Positions 51,746 to 60,637 of a DNA stretch of 64,000 bases are shown in pieces. The stretch is from JBIQJD01 sp044507695. Lineage in GTDB: Bacteria; Bacteroidota; Ignavibacteria; Ignavibacteriales; Ignavibacteriaceae. The DNA lies in the NCBI GenBank assembly GCA_044507695.1, contig JBIQJD010000002.1, positions 124,001 to 188,000 on the forward strand. The letters are read 5' to 3'. Position 1 is the first letter of the stretch. The number at the start of each line of letters is the position of its first letter. The position numbers and the translations under genes were made by a program. The notes under the pieces are model-generated. The model did not search any database. It was not told where the DNA came from and worked only from the letters and a program-made list of their open reading frames with translations.

Positions 51746-53080
51746 ATGGAGTTTCTCGATAATCTTGTACTGCCTCAATCTTCAGAGCATATTCAATTAC
51801 TTCATTACATGCTTATATTGGTGATGTTTCTATTTATCCCTTTCATCAGCATAGTCTTTGGCAGCACCGCAATTTCATTGTATTACAGAACCAGAGGAAT
51901 AAACGAAAGCAATCCTCAATATATCAGGTTCTCAAGAGATTTAATTGAAACTCTTACAATAAATAAAAGCGTTGGAATTATTTTGGGAATAGTTCCGGTG
52001 TTAACTGCTATTTTAATCTTTGCCCAATTACTGCATTCAACAGGTGCAGCAACCGTAAGTTTATTGGCAGCATCATTTTTCCTTATTGCTATTGGATTAA
52101 TTTTAGTTTACACATACCGGTACTCATTTTCACTTCATGAAGTTTTTGAATCAATCAAAGATTATAAACCCGAAGATCATGAAGTTCATAACGAAATAAA
52201 AAAATACAGAGAAGGTTCACACAAGCTTAGCAGTAAATCCGCAGTATACGGTATAGTTTTTCTCTTCCTCGGATTGTGGATTTTTGTTACAGGATTTTCC
52301 CTGGCTATTTTATCAGATAGATGGGAATCTGTTAGTGGTTTGTATTCTTTATTTTCTTTAGCAGTACTTGCAAGATTTATTCATTTCCTCATAACAGCCT
52401 TTGCCATTACCGGTGGAGCAATATTATTTGCTTTCTTTTATTGGGAAGGAGGTAAAACTCTTGATGGAGAATATCACGCCTTTGTTAAAAGAACAGCACT
52501 GCGGATTACTTTTGCAGCAGCATTTTTACAGCCGCTATTCCTTGTAATAAATATTGTTACTCTTCCGCAGAATGCTTTATCAGGCTCAGTATTTGGGTAT
52601 GCGGTGTTATCACTTATTCTAATTTTTGCTGCATATCATTTCCTTTATGCAATGATAAAAGAAGGACATATAAAATACAGCGGACATGTATTTTTTGTAA
52701 TTTTGTTTGCACTTCTTGCACTCGTTGTTCAGGATCAGCTTGCAATGAGTAACTCAACGAGGGAACAATCAGCAATCTTAAGTGCAAAGTTTGAACAATA
52801 TCTTGCAGAGATTAAAGGAGCAGGCACAGTAGAAGAAGTGAGCGGTGAAGAAATTTTCCAGGTGCGCTGTTCAACCTGTCATAGGTTTGATCAGAAACTT
52901 GTAGGTCCCCCATACAAAGAAACACTTCCAAAATATGAGGGAAAGATGAATGATTTGGTTGGATTTATTTTGAATCCGGAAAAGATTGATCCTGCATATC
53001 CGCCAATGCCTAATCCCGGTTTAAAACCGAACGAAGCTCGCGCTGTTGCAGAATATATAATGGAAACTTATAAGAAGTAA
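51746..53080 (+). CDS. Polytopic membrane protein with a C-terminal cytochrome c domain
   Basis: The 444-residue protein has about nine membrane helices in its first 345 residues and then a class I cytochrome c domain with one CSTCH site (near residue 375), GPPYKETL and the distal Met in YPPMPNPGLK. I do not recognise the membrane part. Its place at the end of the caa3 operon and the single heme suggest it feeds electrons into the oxidase, perhaps in place of the cytochrome domain missing from subunit II. Confidence 0.75.
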   Translation: MEFLDNLVLPQSSEHIQLLHYMLILVMFLFIPFISIVFGSTAISLYYRTRGINESNPQYIRFSRDLIETLTINKSVGIILGIVPVLTAILIFAQLLHSTGAATVSLLAASFFLIAIGLILVYTYRYSFSLHEVFESIKDYKPEDHEVHNEIKKYREGSHKLSSKSAVYGIVFLFLGLWIFVTGFSLAILSDRWESVSGLYSLFSLAVLARFIHFLITAFAITGGAILFAFFYWEGGKTLDGEYHAFVKRTALRITFAAAFLQPLFLVINIVTLPQNALSGSVFGYAVLSLILIFAAYHFLYAMIKEGHIKYSGHVFFVILFALLALVVQDQLAMSNSTREQSAILSAKFEQYLAEIKGAGTVEEVSGEEIFQVRCSTCHRFDQKLVGPPYKETLPKYEGKMNDLVGFILNPEKIDPAYPPMPNPGLKPNEARAVAEYIMETYKK

Positions 53081-53108
53081 ATTTTTGCACTTCAAAAGTA
53101 TAATTTGA

Positions 53109-53138
53109 ACCTCCGGCTTTTTAACCGGAGGTTTTTTT
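53109..53138 (+). terminator. Intrinsic terminator of the respiratory operon
   Basis: ACCTCCGG (53109-53116) pairs with CCGGAGGT (53125-53132) around an 8-nt loop, followed by seven T (53132-53138). It is the best terminator in the window and overlaps the stop codon of the convergent M24 gene. Confidence 0.9.
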
Positions 53139-54330
53139 ATTTCAATATTGCAATCAATTCTTTTTGTCTTTCTCCGCCTGTAGTTGTAACTTTTCCATCA
53201 GGAGTGATGTAAACATCTATCTCACTTCTAACTCCAAAATCACCAGGCAGATAAATTCCCGGTTCAATTGAAAATGAAGTTGAAGGTAAAATCAAACGTT
53301 CGTCCTTTGTTTCATAATCGTCCATGTGTGCGCCGCTGCCGTGAAGTGATGTTGTAATTGAATGGCCTGTCCGGTGAATGAAAAATTCTCCGTAGCCTGC
53401 ATTATTTATCACTTCCCGTGCTGCATCATCAACCTCATAACCACGTATTTCTTTGCCGGCATTAAATCTTTCCACTATAAGATTGTAAGCTGCATCCCGT
53501 GCTTCTGCAACTATGTTAAAAATTTTTGTGTGCTTCTCAGGGATAATTTCACCCATAAAGCCATTCCATGTAATATCTGCCCAAACTGCATTATCTTTAT
53601 TTACCCTTGCCCAAAGATCTATCAAGACAAAATCACCTTTTTTGATCGGCTTTTTATTTTCCGGAGTTGGAGTATAATGCGGATTAGCACTGTTCTCATT
53701 CACTCCAACAATCGGCGGATGATCTGTAAAATAATTTCTTTCGGCAAATTCGTTCATTATAAACTGCTGTACATCAAACTCATCAACCGGTTCATTTGCC
53801 AGGGTTTTTAGTTTTATAAACCCGTACGCTTTTTTTACAATTTCTGTTAATGCATCTGCAACGGGAATATTTTCCTGGTATTGTTCTTCAGTCCAGACTG
53901 CATCAAACATTGAAATCAAATCGCCACTGCTTTTAATTTCTATTCCCAAAGATTTTATTACTTCAATTGTTCCTGCATCAACTTTTGATACGTAAGGAAT
54001 TGCATTCATGGGTGAATATTCCATTGCAATTGTTTTTACATTTTCAAGAACAGATTTCAGATGATTTGTTAATGAAGAATGATTTGAATAAACAAGTTTT
54101 TTCCCCGGAAGATGGTCAAGATGTCCGGCTTCAACTCCCATAACTATTTTAACAGGTTCACCTTGTTTAGGAACGAAGTAAAAAAATCTTCTTGTCAAAT
54201 ATCTATCTTTTGGAATTTGAAGAATGTTGACAGCAAGATCATTACTGTTTCTGAAATCATAAAAGAGCCATGCATCATATCCCATTTTATTAATGATGTT
54301 CTGAATTCTATCCAGATTAAACTGTGGCAT
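53137..54330 (-). CDS. M24 family metallopeptidase (Xaa-Pro aminopeptidase type)
   Basis: The 397-residue protein has a creatinase-like N-terminal domain and a pita-bread catalytic domain with the five metal ligands: Asp in LIDLWA, Asp in WADITWNG, His in RTGHSITTSLHG, Glu in FSIEPGIYL and Glu in RSEIDVYI. It should remove N-terminal residues from peptides, probably before proline. An AAGGAG site lies 7 nt before the ATG. It follows the kinase gene by 18 nt on the same strand. Confidence 0.9.
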   Translation of the reverse strand: MPQFNLDRIQNIINKMGYDAWLFYDFRNSNDLAVNILQIPKDRYLTRRFFYFVPKQGEPVKIVMGVEAGHLDHLPGKKLVYSNHSSLTNHLKSVLENVKTIAMEYSPMNAIPYVSKVDAGTIEVIKSLGIEIKSSGDLISMFDAVWTEEQYQENIPVADALTEIVKKAYGFIKLKTLANEPVDEFDVQQFIMNEFAERNYFTDHPPIVGVNENSANPHYTPTPENKKPIKKGDFVLIDLWARVNKDNAVWADITWNGFMGEIIPEKHTKIFNIVAEARDAAYNLIVERFNAGKEIRGYEVDDAAREVINNAGYGEFFIHRTGHSITTSLHGSGAHMDDYETKDERLILPSTSFSIEPGIYLPGDFGVRSEIDVYITPDGKVTTTGGERQKELIAILK

Positions 54331-54348
54331 TATTCTACTCCTTGTGTA

Positions 54349-55437
54349 CTAATTATCAAATATTAAATGAACCTTCGTACCTTCTCCGGGTGTACTTTCA
54401 ATTTTAAATTCTCCGCCGTGAAGCTCTGTAATTTTTTTTGCAATAATTAATCCTAATCCTGAACCCTGCTGTTCCTGCTGCATTCTATCAAACTGCATAT
54501 AAGCACCAACCGAGGCAATTTGTTTTGGAGTCATTCCGCGTCCTGAATCAGCAATTGTAAGCATGACAGAAGTATCATTTGAATAAAGACTAACAATTAC
54601 CGGAGTATCTTTTTCAGAAAACTTAAATGCGTTGCTGATCAATTCAGCCATAACTTTATTAAGATAACCTTCGCTAATTCTTACAGCTCCATCTTCAAGT
54701 TCGAGAATAAGATCATCCTCTCTGCCAGCATCACGCGCCATAGATACTGCAGTGCTTTTAACAATCTCTTTTGCATTCAAATAATAGGTATTGGTAAGAG
54801 CCGCAATTTTTTCCGGATCTTTACTTATAACTTCAAGCTGGGCAAATGCAAGAAAATTCTCTGTTAGTTTTTTCAACCGGAGCGCATCTTTATGTATATA
54901 CTGAAGCATCTGGCGCACTTCATTTTTTGATAAACTTCCCAAATCATTTATAAGTATATCTGTGAAACCAAGTATTCCATTCAGCGGAGTGAAAAATTCA
55001 TGAGGCAAGGCAAACGAAAGGCTGCCGCGTAATTCGCTTAATTTTTTTTCAGATTTCTGTGCTACTGCATCCGATTTTTCTAGTGCAAGCTTTGCGATTT
55101 TTTGCAATTCTGAAGAGGAGAAAGGTTTCATTATGAAATAATCGAAGCCGAGGTTTAATCCTTTTTTTTCTTTTCTGCCTAATTTTTTCTCATCAAGGAA
55201 GATAAACGGTGTGCTTGTAAAAACGCTGTCATCGCGGAGTTTATGCAGCATATCATTTTCAAACGATTCAAACATTTCATAACTGCAGATAACGAGATCA
55301 GGCAGATTTTTTAATGCAAGCTGGTAGCCCTTCATACCTGTTTCAGCAATCAGCAGATTATAATCATCCTGGTTAAATGCAGCAGTTACCTGCTGAATAA
55401 CTTTATCATCATCTTCAATTAAAAGAATATTCCTCAT
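54349..55437 (-). CDS. Hybrid histidine kinase with N-terminal pseudo-receiver domain
   Basis: The 362-residue cytoplasmic protein has a receiver domain (1-120) with the acidic pocket IEDDD and the late Lys in FIMKPFS, but the phospho-accepting Asp is Ser52 (VICSYEM). A HisKA domain follows with His146 in ALPHEFFTPLNG, and a HATPase domain with the N box ELISNAFKFSE, G1 DSGRGM and G2 GSGLGLIIAKK. The kinase appears active while the receiver cannot be phosphorylated in the usual way. No separate response regulator is next to it. Confidence 0.88.
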   Translation of the reverse strand: MRNILLIEDDDKVIQQVTAAFNQDDYNLLIAETGMKGYQLALKNLPDLVICSYEMFESFENDMLHKLRDDSVFTSTPFIFLDEKKLGRKEKKGLNLGFDYFIMKPFSSSELQKIAKLALEKSDAVAQKSEKKLSELRGSLSFALPHEFFTPLNGILGFTDILINDLGSLSKNEVRQMLQYIHKDALRLKKLTENFLAFAQLEVISKDPEKIAALTNTYYLNAKEIVKSTAVSMARDAGREDDLILELEDGAVRISEGYLNKVMAELISNAFKFSEKDTPVIVSLYSNDTSVMLTIADSGRGMTPKQIASVGAYMQFDRMQQEQQGSGLGLIIAKKITELHGGEFKIESTPGEGTKVHLIFDN

Positions 55438-55632
55438 TGCTGCACTGAAGTTGTTGATTTTACTTATTCAAATTAGAAAAGGTTTGCTGAAATTAAAAAT
55501 CAAATTTTTAATGAATAATTTTGATTTGTATTCTAATTAAAATTAAAAATACTGATTTTATTCCAGCCTTGTTAAACAATCTCAAAGACATTATTTTGCA
55601 ATGCAAAAAATAAAACTACTCCCGAATAATAA
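55438..55632. other. Divergent intergenic region
   Basis: 195 nt of AT-rich DNA between the kinase and the unknown gene. It holds a 15-bp palindrome at 55594-55608 (TTTTGCA, A, TGCAAAA) about 25 nt before the plus-strand gene. No other clear signal. Confidence 0.4.
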
Positions 55633-56622
55633 ATGCTGCTGGAAACTTTAGACATAAAGCATAACGATATACTGATTTACTCTCAGAATATTTTCGATCT
55701 TGAGAATAATTTTAAAATCATCTATAAAGATGATCCGGAAAAAATTCCCCATAAAATCAGTTATGGTGAAGTATGCAGATTTGTTAATGAATTCAATCCC
55801 AAAAACCTGATTGTTTACAGACTTCTTACAAACATTCCAGATTTTGAAATTTTCTTATCCAAGTATGGATTCTTTATAAATATAAACAGCGTTACAGAGC
55901 TTATCTATTTTGATCCGGTTTTTGCAGTGAAGGAACTGGAGGAATATTCCCGTTCATTAAATTTTGATTTGCGTTTCAGAATTCAGCAGGTTGGCTTAAC
56001 AACTTTAAACAGGTACAAAAATCTTCCAAACTTTGCTGAAATTTACAACGTTGATCTTCAGGCTTCTGAAGCTAAAAACCAAAATGATAAGGTGTTTGCT
56101 GATGCAATTTTCTCCGTTAGAACGGAAGTTCCGGTAAGTAAACCTGCCGCTCAGCCAAAGAAATCTGCTGATCCGTTGAGAAAAAATACTGAGAAGAACA
56201 CAATCCTAAAAACTCAGCAGCCAAGGAGTGAAGTATCTTCAGGTCATCCCGCAGAAAGCGAAAGGGTGATGAAACAAAATCAAGTTCATGATGATATTCA
56301 GATCATAAGGCATGATCTTTCTGAAGACAAAGATTTTGATTATAAGCAAATCATGAAAATTAATTATAAAGGCGCATCATCAAGTGCTGCAAGAACCAAT
56401 TTTGTTAACAGAAGCGGGCAGCAGCCGCGGGATGCTTCCAATAGTTCATTCGGGAAATTTTTGCAGAGTAAACAGATAAATCAACATTCTCATGATAATA
56501 TAAGTCTTGGAGATGTTCCGCGGGATCATCTAAGAGATATCTTTAAATCCCCATCATCATTAAAAAATCTTGTTGAAGGTAAGGAAGATAAGAAGATAGT
56601 TCTTAAACTGGATAGGAAATAA
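55633..56622 (+). CDS. Protein of unknown function
   Basis: A 329-residue protein without signal peptide or membrane helix. Residues 1-150 look like a folded alpha/beta domain (LIVYRLLTNIPDFEIFLSKYG); residues 150-320 are polar and probably disordered, with Gln, Ser, Lys and Asp runs, ending in KIVLKLDRK. Codon use and composition match the neighbours. It is isolated between a divergent kinase and a convergent glycosyltransferase gene that ends 4 nt later. I recognise no family. Confidence 0.6.
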   Translation: MLLETLDIKHNDILIYSQNIFDLENNFKIIYKDDPEKIPHKISYGEVCRFVNEFNPKNLIVYRLLTNIPDFEIFLSKYGFFININSVTELIYFDPVFAVKELEEYSRSLNFDLRFRIQQVGLTTLNRYKNLPNFAEIYNVDLQASEAKNQNDKVFADAIFSVRTEVPVSKPAAQPKKSADPLRKNTEKNTILKTQQPRSEVSSGHPAESERVMKQNQVHDDIQIIRHDLSEDKDFDYKQIMKINYKGASSSAARTNFVNRSGQQPRDASNSSFGKFLQSKQINQHSHDNISLGDVPRDHLRDIFKSPSSLKNLVEGKEDKKIVLKLDRK

Positions 56623-56626
56623 TTTT

Positions 56627-57784
56627 TTAATTTCCTTCAATTATCAGGTTAAAAATTTCAGCCAGATTGTTAAACCCTTTTCTGTTTTTAAACTTTTCAA
56701 TATTATTTTCAAAATCTATCTGATTTTTCAACTCAAAAAATTTAACCACACCTTCTGCTAATGCATCCGGATTCTCAGGTTCAACAATTAAACCTGTTTC
56801 ATTATTTTTTACAAACTCGCCCAGGCCGCCAACGTTTGTTACAAGCACAGGTTTGTTAAAACTGTAAGATACGTTCAAAACCGCGCTTTGAGTTGCGCTT
56901 CGGTATGGAAGTACAGAAAGATCACTTGCTGTAAAATATTTCCCAACTTTTTCATTTGGCACAAATTCATTTATTAATTTCACTTTCTCTTCAATGCCAA
57001 GTCGATTAATTATTTGTGTGTAGCTGGAAACATTTTCATAAAATTCCCCAACTATTAATAATTTTACTTCAGGAATCCTTCTCAGGATTTGCGGAAAAGC
57101 CTCAAGCAAAACATCAAGACCTTTATATTTTCTTACATAGCCAAAGAACAGGAGAACTTTATCTTCATCAGAATAATTCAATTCTGTTCTTTCAGTTTTC
57201 CTGTCAAAATTTTCCGATTGTGAATAAAGATCAAATGAAGGAAGTTCAGAGCGGTAAATTATTTTATGAGGAAAATTTATTCGAAGTTGATCTCCCACTG
57301 TTTTAGATAAAGCTAAAAAGCATCCTGCGTTTTTCAAACCTAATCTTGTTAATATCTTATCAACTTTATTTTGTTCATGTGAGATAAAATTTTCTGTTAT
57401 GAACAAAATTTTATTCCCATATTTTTTTTTAATCAATTTAGAAATCGAGAAATGGCATGGTCCAAAAAACGGATGCCACCAATCGAATATTACCAGATCC
57501 GCATTTGCATTATTAATCTTTACTGCGGCAGAAATCCAGTTAAACGGATTTATTGAATTGATAATCCGTTTGCTAGGCACGATAAATTTTTTGCTTTGGC
57601 TTTTATCATACTGTGTTGTTCCGGGGAAGAGGAAGGATGGATATAATAATTTATAGTTAAAAATTTTTACTTCAAATTCATCACAAATATTTTTATAAAT
57701 ATAAGAAACGAATGTTGACGGGCCGCCTCTATACGGGTATGCAGGTCCTATAATAATTATTTTTTTCTTTCGTGAATTCTCCAT
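56627..57784 (-). CDS. Glycosyltransferase family 4 protein
   Basis: From the ATG at 57784 the protein has 385 residues. The start IIIIGPAYPYRGGPSTFV is the GT-B N-terminal domain with its glycine loop, and the C-terminal domain has LLFFGYVRKYKGLDVLLEAF, KLLIVGEFYE, FVPNEKVGKYFTASDLSVLPYR and NVGGLGEFVKNNETGLIVEPENP, the usual GT4 signature for a nucleotide-sugar donor. It would add a sugar to a surface glycan or lipid; the acceptor is unknown. A TTG at 57811 would add 9 residues. Confidence 0.88.
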   Translation of the reverse strand: MENSRKKKIIIIGPAYPYRGGPSTFVSYIYKNICDEFEVKIFNYKLLYPSFLFPGTTQYDKSQSKKFIVPSKRIINSINPFNWISAAVKINNANADLVIFDWWHPFFGPCHFSISKLIKKKYGNKILFITENFISHEQNKVDKILTRLGLKNAGCFLALSKTVGDQLRINFPHKIIYRSELPSFDLYSQSENFDRKTERTELNYSDEDKVLLFFGYVRKYKGLDVLLEAFPQILRRIPEVKLLIVGEFYENVSSYTQIINRLGIEEKVKLINEFVPNEKVGKYFTASDLSVLPYRSATQSAVLNVSYSFNKPVLVTNVGGLGEFVKNNETGLIVEPENPDALAEGVVKFFELKNQIDFENNIEKFKNRKGFNNLAEIFNLIIEGN

Positions 57785-57893
57785 CAATCGCCGGAATAAT
57801 TTTATTAACAAAAATATGTTTTATAAATACAGATTAAAAGTAATTTAAAAATTGATTAAGGAGATTTTTGAAGATATAAGAAAGTGAAATTAA

Positions 57894-58976
57894 TTATTTT
57901 ACTTTCATAATTATAAAGGTGAGATCATCATGTTTAGGTGCGGAGCCGGAAAAAGATTTTACTGCATGGATTATTGCTTCTTTAATTCCATCAGCAGTTT
58001 TATATGCATTAGATTCAATAACATGTTTTAGTCTTTCTTCACCAAACTCACGCATATATTCGTTCATAGTTTCAACAATTCCATCCGTATAAAAGATTAA
58101 AATATCTCCGGACTGCGTACTCATTGAAACCTGTTCAAGTGTGTTATTAAATAAATTATGATTGACCAAACCAATTCCAATGCCCCGCGGAATAATTGTA
58201 TAACATTTTTCTTTTTTACGTGAGTAATGAAGCAGGGGAAGATGACCGGCTCTGCAAAAATTTAAATTTTTATCTGAATTAATTTCAGCCATGCTGACTG
58301 TAAAAAATGTACCTGCATGGAAAAATTTTTTAAGATGCCTGTTCAGTTCAACAAGGATTTTTTGGGGTGAGGAATGGTTAATTATCAGGTTATGAATAAG
58401 CGTTCTAACCTGTACCATGTGCAGTGCAGCAGCCATGCCTTTACCTGAAATATCACCAATAACCAGGTACAATTTCTGATGATCAGATTCATCATGAATG
58501 AAATCAAAATAATCGCCGCCAACTTCTTGTGCGCTTTCCGAATATCCACATATTTCAAAATGCTGATGAACAGGCGGCTGCTGAGGCATCATTCCAGCCT
58601 GAATATCACGGGCAACTTCAAGTTCACCGCGCGCGGTTAGTTTATCCGCAAGTTCAAAAGCAATTAGTAAGTTTACAAGAATGAATGAAAAAACTGCCCA
58701 TTGCCAATCATTATTAATGAAGCTCAGAATGAAAATAATAAGCGCAGCAGTGTATACAATTCTTCTTGGTGGAGAAAGCTGCATTAAAAATTCCAGAAAA
58801 AGATTTCTTAGAAAAAGCAGCTTACCTTTGAAAGTGTGCCTGCCACCGGGAGGCATTTTCATTCTCTTAACATAAAAATCATAAGTGCCGGGCATATCTT
58901 GCTTGAACAACTGCTCAACATCTTTGAAATTAAAATCCTTTGTGTAATTACCGTAAAATCGTCTCGCTGAATTCAT
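57894..58976 (-). CDS. SpoIIE/RsbU-type PP2C serine phosphatase with membrane helices
   Basis: The 360-residue protein has a polar N-terminus, two membrane helices (about 75-120), and a SpoIIE domain with DIQAGMMPQQPP, VGGDYFDFIH, VIGDISGKGMAAALHMVQ and ILIFYTDGIVETMN, whose Asp residues bind metal. Such phosphatases act on anti-sigma factor antagonists. No partner-switch proteins are close. It overlaps the aminotransferase gene upstream by 4 nt (ATGA). Confidence 0.88.
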   Translation of the reverse strand: MNSARRFYGNYTKDFNFKDVEQLFKQDMPGTYDFYVKRMKMPPGGRHTFKGKLLFLRNLFLEFLMQLSPPRRIVYTAALIIFILSFINNDWQWAVFSFILVNLLIAFELADKLTARGELEVARDIQAGMMPQQPPVHQHFEICGYSESAQEVGGDYFDFIHDESDHQKLYLVIGDISGKGMAAALHMVQVRTLIHNLIINHSSPQKILVELNRHLKKFFHAGTFFTVSMAEINSDKNLNFCRAGHLPLLHYSRKKEKCYTIIPRGIGIGLVNHNLFNNTLEQVSMSTQSGDILIFYTDGIVETMNEYMREFGEERLKHVIESNAYKTADGIKEAIIHAVKSFSGSAPKHDDLTFIIMKVK

Positions 58977-60139
58977 GCAGTTGTTAAACCTTTTTTCCGG
59001 GGAATATTATTTAACCTGTTTGCTGCTTCAATTAAAACTTCATCGTTCTTTGCAAAACATATCCTGATCACTCTGCCATTATAATTACCGGAATAAAATG
59101 GTGAAAGAGGGATTGTTGCAACTTTATATTTTTGGGTAAGATATGAAGCAAATTCCTTATCAGTTAAATTTGAAATTTCTGAATAATCAAACAGTTGAAA
59201 GTAAGTTCCATCTGCAGGAATAAATTTAAAAGCTGAAGAAGATAAATGATTTAGAAATAAATCTCTTTTCTGCTGATAAAATTTTCCAAGACTAAGATAA
59301 CGATTTTCATTCTCCATAAAATCAGCGTATGCATATTGAACCGGTGTGTTGGTAGAGAAAACTATAAACTGATGAATCTTTCTGAACTCGTTCATTAGTT
59401 TTTCAGGTCCGGCACAGTAACCGAGCTTCCATCCGGTTGAATGGTAAGTTTTACCGAATGAACTAATCACGAAACTTCTTCCGGATAATTCTTCTGATTC
59501 AGAAATGCTGATATGTTTCTTACCGTTAAAAACAATGTGTTCATAAACTTCATCACTGATGATTATTATTTCTGAATTGCGGGTAATCTCTTCAAAAAAT
59601 TTTATATCCGCATGATTTATTACACTGCCGGTTGGATTATGTGGTGAATTGAGAATAATAGCTTTTGTTTTTGGAGTAATTGCATTTTTAATTTTTTCAT
59701 GATCCAGAGAAAAATCATTTTGCCGCAGAGGTACAAACACAGAAATGCCGCCATTTACTTCCACTGTTGGTGCATAGGAATCATAAGCAGGTTCAAATAA
59801 AATTACTTCATCACCATTGTTAACTATTGCTGTTATTGCAGTGTAAACTGCTTCAGTAGCTCCCGCAGTAATGGTTATTTCTATTTCAGGATTGTATTTT
59901 TTACGATATAATTTTTCAATCTTTTCTGAAATTTTTTCTCTGAGTTTTGGAATCCCCGGCATTGGTGCATATTGATTAAATCCACGTACAATATATTCTT
60001 TAACTAATTCAATCAGTTCGGCGGGAGGATTAAAATCAGGGAAACCTTGTGAAAGATTTATTGCATTATTTTCAAGAGCGAGTTTAGTCATAACAGTAAA
60101 AATACTGTTACCGGTTTTCGGAAGTTTTGAATAGATCAT
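58973..60139 (-). CDS. Class I/II pyridoxal-phosphate aminotransferase (methionine/kynurenine type)
   Basis: The 388-residue protein has the family start INLSQGFPDFNPP, the ITAGATEAVYTAI loop, LNSPHNPTGSV, ISDEVYEHIVF, and the PLP Lys in SSFGKTYHSTGWKLGY. The SSFGKTY context is typical of YbdL-like methionine aminotransferases and kynurenine aminotransferases. It is the first gene of a two-gene minus-strand unit with the SpoIIE phosphatase. Confidence 0.9.
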   Translation of the reverse strand: MIYSKLPKTGNSIFTVMTKLALENNAINLSQGFPDFNPPAELIELVKEYIVRGFNQYAPMPGIPKLREKISEKIEKLYRKKYNPEIEITITAGATEAVYTAITAIVNNGDEVILFEPAYDSYAPTVEVNGGISVFVPLRQNDFSLDHEKIKNAITPKTKAIILNSPHNPTGSVINHADIKFFEEITRNSEIIIISDEVYEHIVFNGKKHISISESEELSGRSFVISSFGKTYHSTGWKLGYCAGPEKLMNEFRKIHQFIVFSTNTPVQYAYADFMENENRYLSLGKFYQQKRDLFLNHLSSSAFKFIPADGTYFQLFDYSEISNLTDKEFASYLTQKYKVATIPLSPFYSGNYNGRVIRICFAKNDEVLIEAANRLNNIPRKKGLTTA

Positions 60140-60253
60140 CTTATAAATATTAATTATGGTATACGTTAATTTAGAAAAAAATTACTCTATATTTTTTGAA
60201 CTGATCAAAAACTTTTAAATTTACTTTCAAGTAACTAAAAAAAGAGGAAAAGT

Positions 60254-60637
60254 ATGAAGGCATTTTTATCTGCTGCCGCTGTGTTTTTAATTTTTATTTA
60301 CGGCTGTAGTTCCGATTCTGATCCTGTTGGCGGTGAGCAAAAAAGTTATGATGTAAAATATGAAATAACCTCCAACGGTGCGGCAATAAGTGAAGTAAAA
60401 TATTTAAATCATGCCGGTGATACATTAACAGCAGCAAATGTTAATTCCGGATGGAGTTATACATGGACTCAAAAAGGAAATTCCGGAGATGAAACCTATA
60501 TAAAAATTACTCTAGTTAACACATCCGGAAAAGGATATTTGAAAATTCTGGCGGATAATTCTGTTCTTCTTTCAGATTCCGTGGAAGGATTTGTTGGAGG
60601 AACTGTATCATTAGCAAGAGGTATCTCACTTCCTTAA
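60254..60637 (+). CDS. Small lipoprotein with a beta-sandwich domain (MmpS-like)
   Basis: The 127-residue protein has a signal peptide with lipobox IYGC (Cys18), followed by an all-beta region of about 100 residues (YDVKYEITSNGAAISEVKYL, GWSYTWTQKGNSGD, YIKITLVNTSGKG) that looks like the MmpS-type or related fold of small lipoproteins. An AGAGGA site precedes the ATG. Its last 4 nt overlap the convergent Sel1 gene. Confidence 0.7.
   Translation: MKAFLSAAAVFLIFIYGCSSDSDPVGGEQKSYDVKYEITSNGAAISEVKYLNHAGDTLTAANVNSGWSYTWTQKGNSGDETYIKITLVNTSGKGYLKILADNSVLLSDSVEGFVGGTVSLARGISLP

Noticed and set aside
53362..53811. 149-codon plus-strand reading frame inside the M24 peptidase gene
   Set aside because: It is antisense to a gene with all catalytic ligands and has no family features.
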